A stretch of 64,000 nt of DNA. Source: Betaproteobacteria bacterium. Lineage in GTDB: Bacteria > Pseudomonadota > Gammaproteobacteria > Burkholderiales > Burkholderiaceae_C. Below, piece by piece: positions 60,075-64,000 of this stretch. Both the position numbers and the translations under genes were made by a program. The stretch is from the NCBI GenBank assembly GCA_009927195.1, contig RFNL01000372.1:1-64000 (forward strand), read 5' to 3'. Every line of letters starts with the position of its first letter. Positions within the stretch are counted from its first letter, which is position 1. Below the pieces are notes generated by a model. It saw nothing but the letters and a program-made list of their open reading frames with translations, was not told the origin of the DNA and ran no database searches.

Positions 60075-62107
60075 CATCTCTCCATTCCGCTGAAAAAAAC
60101 CTGTCTCATAGGGTTGCGGATACCTTTGCGGAAGGAGGATTGCTATCCAGATTGGCCAATTCATTTCATGTCCGTGATGGGCAAGTAGAAATGGCAATGG
60201 CCGTGTCAGATCAAATTGAAAAAGGCGGCGCCTTGGTGGTTGAAGCAGGAACTGGGGTTGGCAAAACATATGCTTACCTAGTGCCCTCGCTGCTGTGTGG
60301 GGAACGCATATTGATATCCACGGCCACCAAAGCCTTGCAAGATCAATTGTTCAAGAGAGATATTCCTACTTTGGTCAATGCCCTCGGTTTACCGATTCGT
60401 TTGGCTTTACTCAAAGGAAGAAGCAATTACCTGTGCACTCATCGCTTGCGCCAAAGCCAGACACAAGCGTTGAATCTGGACCGATGGGTGCGCATGGACA
60501 TGGTCAAAATACAAATATGGGCACAACAAACCCTGACCGGAGATTTGTCCGAGGTCGATGGCTTGAATGAACAATCAAAAGCCATTGAGTGGGTGACTTC
60601 GACCCGAGACAATTGCTTGGGATCAATCTGTCCAGATTTTCGAACTTGTCACGTCGTGGAGGCGCGCCGAAAAGCCCTGTCATCAGATGTGGTGGTCATC
60701 AACCACCATTTGTTTTTTGCAGATATTGCAGTTCGTGAGTCGGGCGTCGCTGAATTCTTACCCGCATCGCGGGTTGTTGTCTTTGACGAGGCGCATCAAC
60801 TCAATGAGACGGGTGTGGCTTTTTTGGGCAAAAGCCTATCCAACGCCCAATTGATGGATTTGCGGCGCGACACATTGGTCGCTGGACTGCAAATGGCCAG
60901 GGGAATGGCCGATTGGAATGGACTTTGCATCGCTTTGGAAAAATCAGCCCGTGATTGGCGTTTGGCCATGCCCAAGCAGGTACCGGGAGGCCGTTTGGGT
61001 TGGGAGGACAGCGCCCCTGAGGGCTGCCATCCCGAGGTTTGGCAACAGGTGATGTCTGATGTCGCAGTCGCATTGTCAAATTTGGCAACGGCTTTGGATT
61101 CGGTGAGCGAAATTGCGCCAGATTTCTTGCGTTTGAATGAACGGACCCATCAATTGGGACAAAGGGTGGCGCAATTTTTTCAACCGGCAGCCGACTCCAG
61201 TGTCCGATGGCTTGAGATCAACGGTCAAGTCAAATGTGTTGAATCTCCCTTGGATATTGCAGAGGTCATCCAATCAAAACTCATGACGCCATTGGAGGCG
61301 CAAAATGAAGCGCAAGTTTCAAAAACTTGGATTTTTACCTCGGCCACATTAGGCGATGAACCCACGCTTAAATGGTTCACGCAACCAGTTGGCTTGGCCG
61401 ATGCCAGGATCTTGCGCGTGGAAAGTCCGTTTGACTATCCTGCTCAATCGCTGTTACATGTCCCCAGTGATTTTCCAAAACCGCTGGACCCGAGGCACAG
61501 CATGGAGGTGGCTTTTTTGGCCGCAACAGGCGCTCGATTGTTGGGGGGCAGAACCTTGATTCTGACCACCAGCTTAAGGGCAATGACGGTTATTGGCGAA
61601 CAATTAATTAAAGCCTTCACGGATGATCCTTCCATAGACGTCTTGATTCAAGGGCAATGGCCCAAACGTCGCCTGATGGAAAGATTCCGCCAAGGCGATC
61701 GTGAGGGACTGCCAGGTTGTGTCATGGTTGCATCCGCCAGTTTTTGGGAAGGATTTGATGTCCCAGGAGAATCCTTGCAATTGCTGATCATCGATAAATT
61801 GCCATTTCCCGCACCCAGCGATCCATTGGTCAAAGCAAGGTCCAAAAACCTGGAGTCCAATGGTGGAAATGCTTTCAATGACCATGCCTTGCCAGAGGCC
61901 ATCGTGACTTTGAAACAAGGCGCTGGGCGACTGATTCGCAATGAGGCCGATCGCGGTGGTGTGTTGATCGCTGATACGCGAATGCGCAGCGCATCCTATG
62001 GGGAACGTATTTTTTCAGCTTTGCCCAATATGCGGAGAATTGATCAAACTGATTTGTTTTGGAATGAGTTGTCAAAAATCACCAGAGTTTCCACCAAGGT
62101 TTCTTGA
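60071..62107 (+). CDS. yoaA: DinG/YoaA-type XPD-like DNA helicase
   Basis: 678 residues. Walker A EAGTGVGKTYAYLVPSLL, DEAH box VVVFDEAHQLNETG, Fe-S Cys set (YLCTHR then NCLGSICPDFRTC) and motif VI PEAIVTLKQGAGRLIRNEAD. It is a superfamily 2 Fe-S helicase unwinding DNA 5' to 3', acting in replication-fork repair. The length fits YoaA better than DinG. The C-terminus overlaps the bamD end on the other strand by 29 bases. Confidence 0.92.
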   Translation: MTSLHSAEKNLSHRVADTFAEGGLLSRLANSFHVRDGQVEMAMAVSDQIEKGGALVVEAGTGVGKTYAYLVPSLLCGERILISTATKALQDQLFKRDIPTLVNALGLPIRLALLKGRSNYLCTHRLRQSQTQALNLDRWVRMDMVKIQIWAQQTLTGDLSEVDGLNEQSKAIEWVTSTRDNCLGSICPDFRTCHVVEARRKALSSDVVVINHHLFFADIAVRESGVAEFLPASRVVVFDEAHQLNETGVAFLGKSLSNAQLMDLRRDTLVAGLQMARGMADWNGLCIALEKSARDWRLAMPKQVPGGRLGWEDSAPEGCHPEVWQQVMSDVAVALSNLATALDSVSEIAPDFLRLNERTHQLGQRVAQFFQPAADSSVRWLEINGQVKCVESPLDIAEVIQSKLMTPLEAQNEAQVSKTWIFTSATLGDEPTLKWFTQPVGLADARILRVESPFDYPAQSLLHVPSDFPKPLDPRHSMEVAFLAATGARLLGGRTLILTTSLRAMTVIGEQLIKAFTDDPSIDVLIQGQWPKRRLMERFRQGDREGLPGCVMVASASFWEGFDVPGESLQLLIIDKLPFPAPSDPLVKARSKNLESNGGNAFNDHALPEAIVTLKQGAGRLIRNEADRGGVLIADTRMRSASYGERIFSALPNMRRIDQTDLFWNELSKITRVSTKVS

Positions 62108-62891
62108 GGGGGTCTGCCGATGGGGGAACTTTGACAATTGGATTACCAAGGACGGGATTGTTGGGAAAGTTCATTTCCAGTATCCGCTTGTTGTCATCGC
62201 GCAATTCTTTGAGGCCTAGGGTGTCATAACAGCGAACCAAGATACCCAAAGCCTCTTCAACGGATTCAGACGCTGGAAAATCTTTAACAACCGATTGGGC
62301 TCGATTCACCGCGGCCACGCAGGCACCGGTTCGCAGGTAGTACTTGGCCACATTCAGTTCAGAACGTGCCAAGGTATTGACAATATATTGCATGCGGGCG
62401 ATTGCATCGCTCGCATAACGAGATTCTGGGAACCGAGTGACCAGTTCTTTGAATGCCTCAAAGGATTGGCGTGCGGCCAACTGATCTCGCTCAGATAAAT
62501 CTGGTTTGAGGATGCCGCCCAATAAGCCCAGGTCATCGTTGAAATTGATGGTTCCTTTGAGGTAGAGGGCGTAATCGAGCGCGGGATTGACGGGGTTGAG
62601 CCGAATGAAGCGGTCCAAAGTTGCCACGGCCAAAATGGGCTCATTGTTTTTGTACTGCGCGAACGCTTTTTCAAGTTGAGCCTGTTGCGACAAGACGGTT
62701 CCAGCCGCCCTTCCTTCCAACTTGTCATACAAGCCAATGGCTTTTTCATATGCGCCTGCGGCCATTTCACTTTTGGCCTCCTCGTGCAATTTTTCAACCG
62801 TCCAACCAGCGGTGGGATCTGAGTCAGTTGCGCACCCGACAACGGTTATCAGCATCCCTATAAGGATTGATAATCTAAATATTCCTTGCAT
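62079..62891 (-). CDS. bamD: Outer-membrane assembly lipoprotein BamD
   Basis: 270 residues. Signal peptide with lipobox TVVGC, then five TPR-like repeats (AYEKAIGLYDKLEGRAAGTV, ILAVATLDRFIRLNPVNPAL, ARQSFEAFKELVTRFPESRY). BamD is the essential TPR scaffold of the BAM complex that folds beta-barrel proteins into the outer membrane. It is divergent from rluD, the usual pairing in Proteobacteria. Confidence 0.95.
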   Translation of the reverse strand: MQGIFRLSILIGMLITVVGCATDSDPTAGWTVEKLHEEAKSEMAAGAYEKAIGLYDKLEGRAAGTVLSQQAQLEKAFAQYKNNEPILAVATLDRFIRLNPVNPALDYALYLKGTINFNDDLGLLGGILKPDLSERDQLAARQSFEAFKELVTRFPESRYASDAIARMQYIVNTLARSELNVAKYYLRTGACVAAVNRAQSVVKDFPASESVEEALGILVRCYDTLGLKELRDDNKRILEMNFPNNPVLGNPIVKVPPSADPLKKPWWKLW

Positions 62892-62929
62892 TCAACAACC
62901 TTTTCATACCCAATCATTCATTATCAATC

Positions 62930-63967
62930 ATGTTGCAATCCACGTCTTCTGTTGAACCTGATGAGGCCATTGCCGAATGGGCAACATTGGATGATGAATG
63001 GATAGAAATGTCGACTGCTCAACCACTGCAGGTTGAGTTTAGGCAAATTCTCATCTCTCCAGAGCAACATGGCATGAGATTTGACATGGCTTTGAGTCTA
63101 GTGCTGGAGGATTTTTCGCGCAGCTACGTCCATACGCTGATTGCTCAACAGCGGGTCAAAGCCTTGAACAGCTTGGGGCAGGGATTTTTAAAGCCCTCCA
63201 CCAAAGTCAAAGCGGGGCAGCAATTTGAAGTGGAAATCAGGCCCAGTTTGCAAAGCCAGGCCTACAAACCTCAACCCATGGAGATTGAGACCATTTTTGA
63301 AGATGACCATTTGCGCGTTATTGCCAAGCCAGCGGGATTGGTTGTCCATCCTGCACCTGGCAATTGGACTGGCACTTTGCTCAATGGATTGTTGGCGCTT
63401 GATCAGATGTCTTGGCATTTGCCCAGAGCCGGCATCGTTCACAGATTGGACAAAGACACCACAGGTTTGATGGTGGTTGCACGCACCCGCGCTTGTATGG
63501 ATGCTTTGACAACTCTCATCTCACAGCGGCAAATCAAACGGCAATATTTGGCATTGGTGCACCACGCATGGCAGGGCTCAGGCAGGGATGTGGAGTTGCC
63601 CATTGGCCGTGATCCCAGGCAACGTTTGCGAATGGCGGTGGTTGATCAGGCGCGATACCCCGGTAAGTACGCAAAAACACACTTTGACTGTCTGGACAGC
63701 AATGATCAAGCCAGTTTGCTCCATTGCACACTGTCGACGGGCAGGACCCATCAAATTCGGGTTCATTTGTCTCACTTGGGGCATCCTTTGGTGGGCGATG
63801 CCCTTTATGGCGGTAAATCTTTGGCCCAACTGGCCCGTCAGGCCCTTCATGCCCATCGACTGGGGTTTCTTCATCCCATGACCGGAAAGGCCTGCCAATG
63901 GATACAACCCTTGCCCACAGACATGATGACGGCTCTTGAAACATTGGGCCTAAGCTACAATCCCTGA
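62930..63967 (+). CDS. rluD: 23S rRNA pseudouridine synthase RluD
   Basis: 345 residues. N-terminal S4 RNA-binding domain (MRFDMALSLVLEDFSRSYVH) after a short acidic leader, then the RluA-family core with catalytic Asp in HRLDKDTTGLMVVART and GRTHQIRVHLSHLGHPLVGD. RluD makes pseudouridines at positions 1911, 1915 and 1917 in helix 69 of 23S rRNA. The stop is 33 bases before the window end. Confidence 0.93.
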   Translation: MLQSTSSVEPDEAIAEWATLDDEWIEMSTAQPLQVEFRQILISPEQHGMRFDMALSLVLEDFSRSYVHTLIAQQRVKALNSLGQGFLKPSTKVKAGQQFEVEIRPSLQSQAYKPQPMEIETIFEDDHLRVIAKPAGLVVHPAPGNWTGTLLNGLLALDQMSWHLPRAGIVHRLDKDTTGLMVVARTRACMDALTTLISQRQIKRQYLALVHHAWQGSGRDVELPIGRDPRQRLRMAVVDQARYPGKYAKTHFDCLDSNDQASLLHCTLSTGRTHQIRVHLSHLGHPLVGDALYGGKSLAQLARQALHAHRLGFLHPMTGKACQWIQPLPTDMMTALETLGLSYNP

Positions 63968-64000
63968 TCAAATCAAATTGATTTCTGTTTGGTACCCAGG

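Noticed and set aside
1..64000. CRISPR arrays, tRNA/rRNA genes, insertion sequences, integrases, att sites
   Set aside because: None were seen: no regularly spaced repeats, no transposase or integrase motifs, no tRNA cloverleaf noticed.

Overview
The window looks like chromosomal DNA from a betaproteobacterium of the order Burkholderiales, probably a freshwater Comamonadaceae-like organism. This rests on gene content and neighbourhoods (sucA-sucB-lpdA followed by zapE and a yoaA/dinG helicase, aat-bpt pair, BpH3-type H-NS, a PglL-like O-oligosaccharyltransferase, form II coxSLM genes) and on moderate GC. No rRNA, tRNA, CRISPR array, insertion sequence or prophage was seen. All coordinates and starts come from reading the sequence; family names come from motif recognition without a database search.

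Layout. 1-4.0 kb: start of a branched-chain amino-acid type ABC binding protein, an MFS permease, a small basic ORF, a lone flagellin and an EthD-family protein. 4.2-8.7 kb: three consecutive unrecognised genes, two of them very long coiled-coil proteins, one with an apparent one-base frameshift. 9.0-29.0 kb: a complete type VI secretion system in the order tssB-C-hcp-E-F-G-clpV-vgrG-(MORN_2 protein)-(DUF4280 PAAR-like)-(small membrane protein)-tssJ-like-K-L-M-A, all on the + strand with tight spacing and several stop/start overlaps, followed by an H-NS gene. The 4.2-8.7 kb genes lie directly upstream in the same orientation and are the best candidate for an undescribed accessory module of this T6SS.

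29.6-34.2 kb (- strand): aat-bpt-iclR-hemerythrin-O-oligosaccharyltransferase. 34.2-37.3 kb (+): a protein resembling Bacillus Tgl transglutaminase, an ECHDC3-like crotonase and a Rieske oxygenase. 37.3-48.4 kb (-): a 12-gene co-directional run with coxS-L-M-D-E-G and xdhC (form II molybdenum hydroxylase plus cofactor-insertion and maturation proteins), then a periplasmic binding protein, an ABC permease, a creatininase-family hydrolase, a GST and an AhpD-like protein. This resembles a small-molecule uptake and oxidation locus of unknown substrate.

48.6-64 kb (mostly +): a small basic protein, a quinone oxidoreductase, two bactofilins flanking a DUF4337 protein, a membrane-anchored methyltransferase, an isochorismatase-like protein with altered active-site positions, the 2-oxoglutarate dehydrogenase operon sucA-sucB-lpdA ending at a good terminator, zapE-yoaA, then bamD (-) and rluD (+). 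The last block is ordinary core metabolism and cell-envelope biology.
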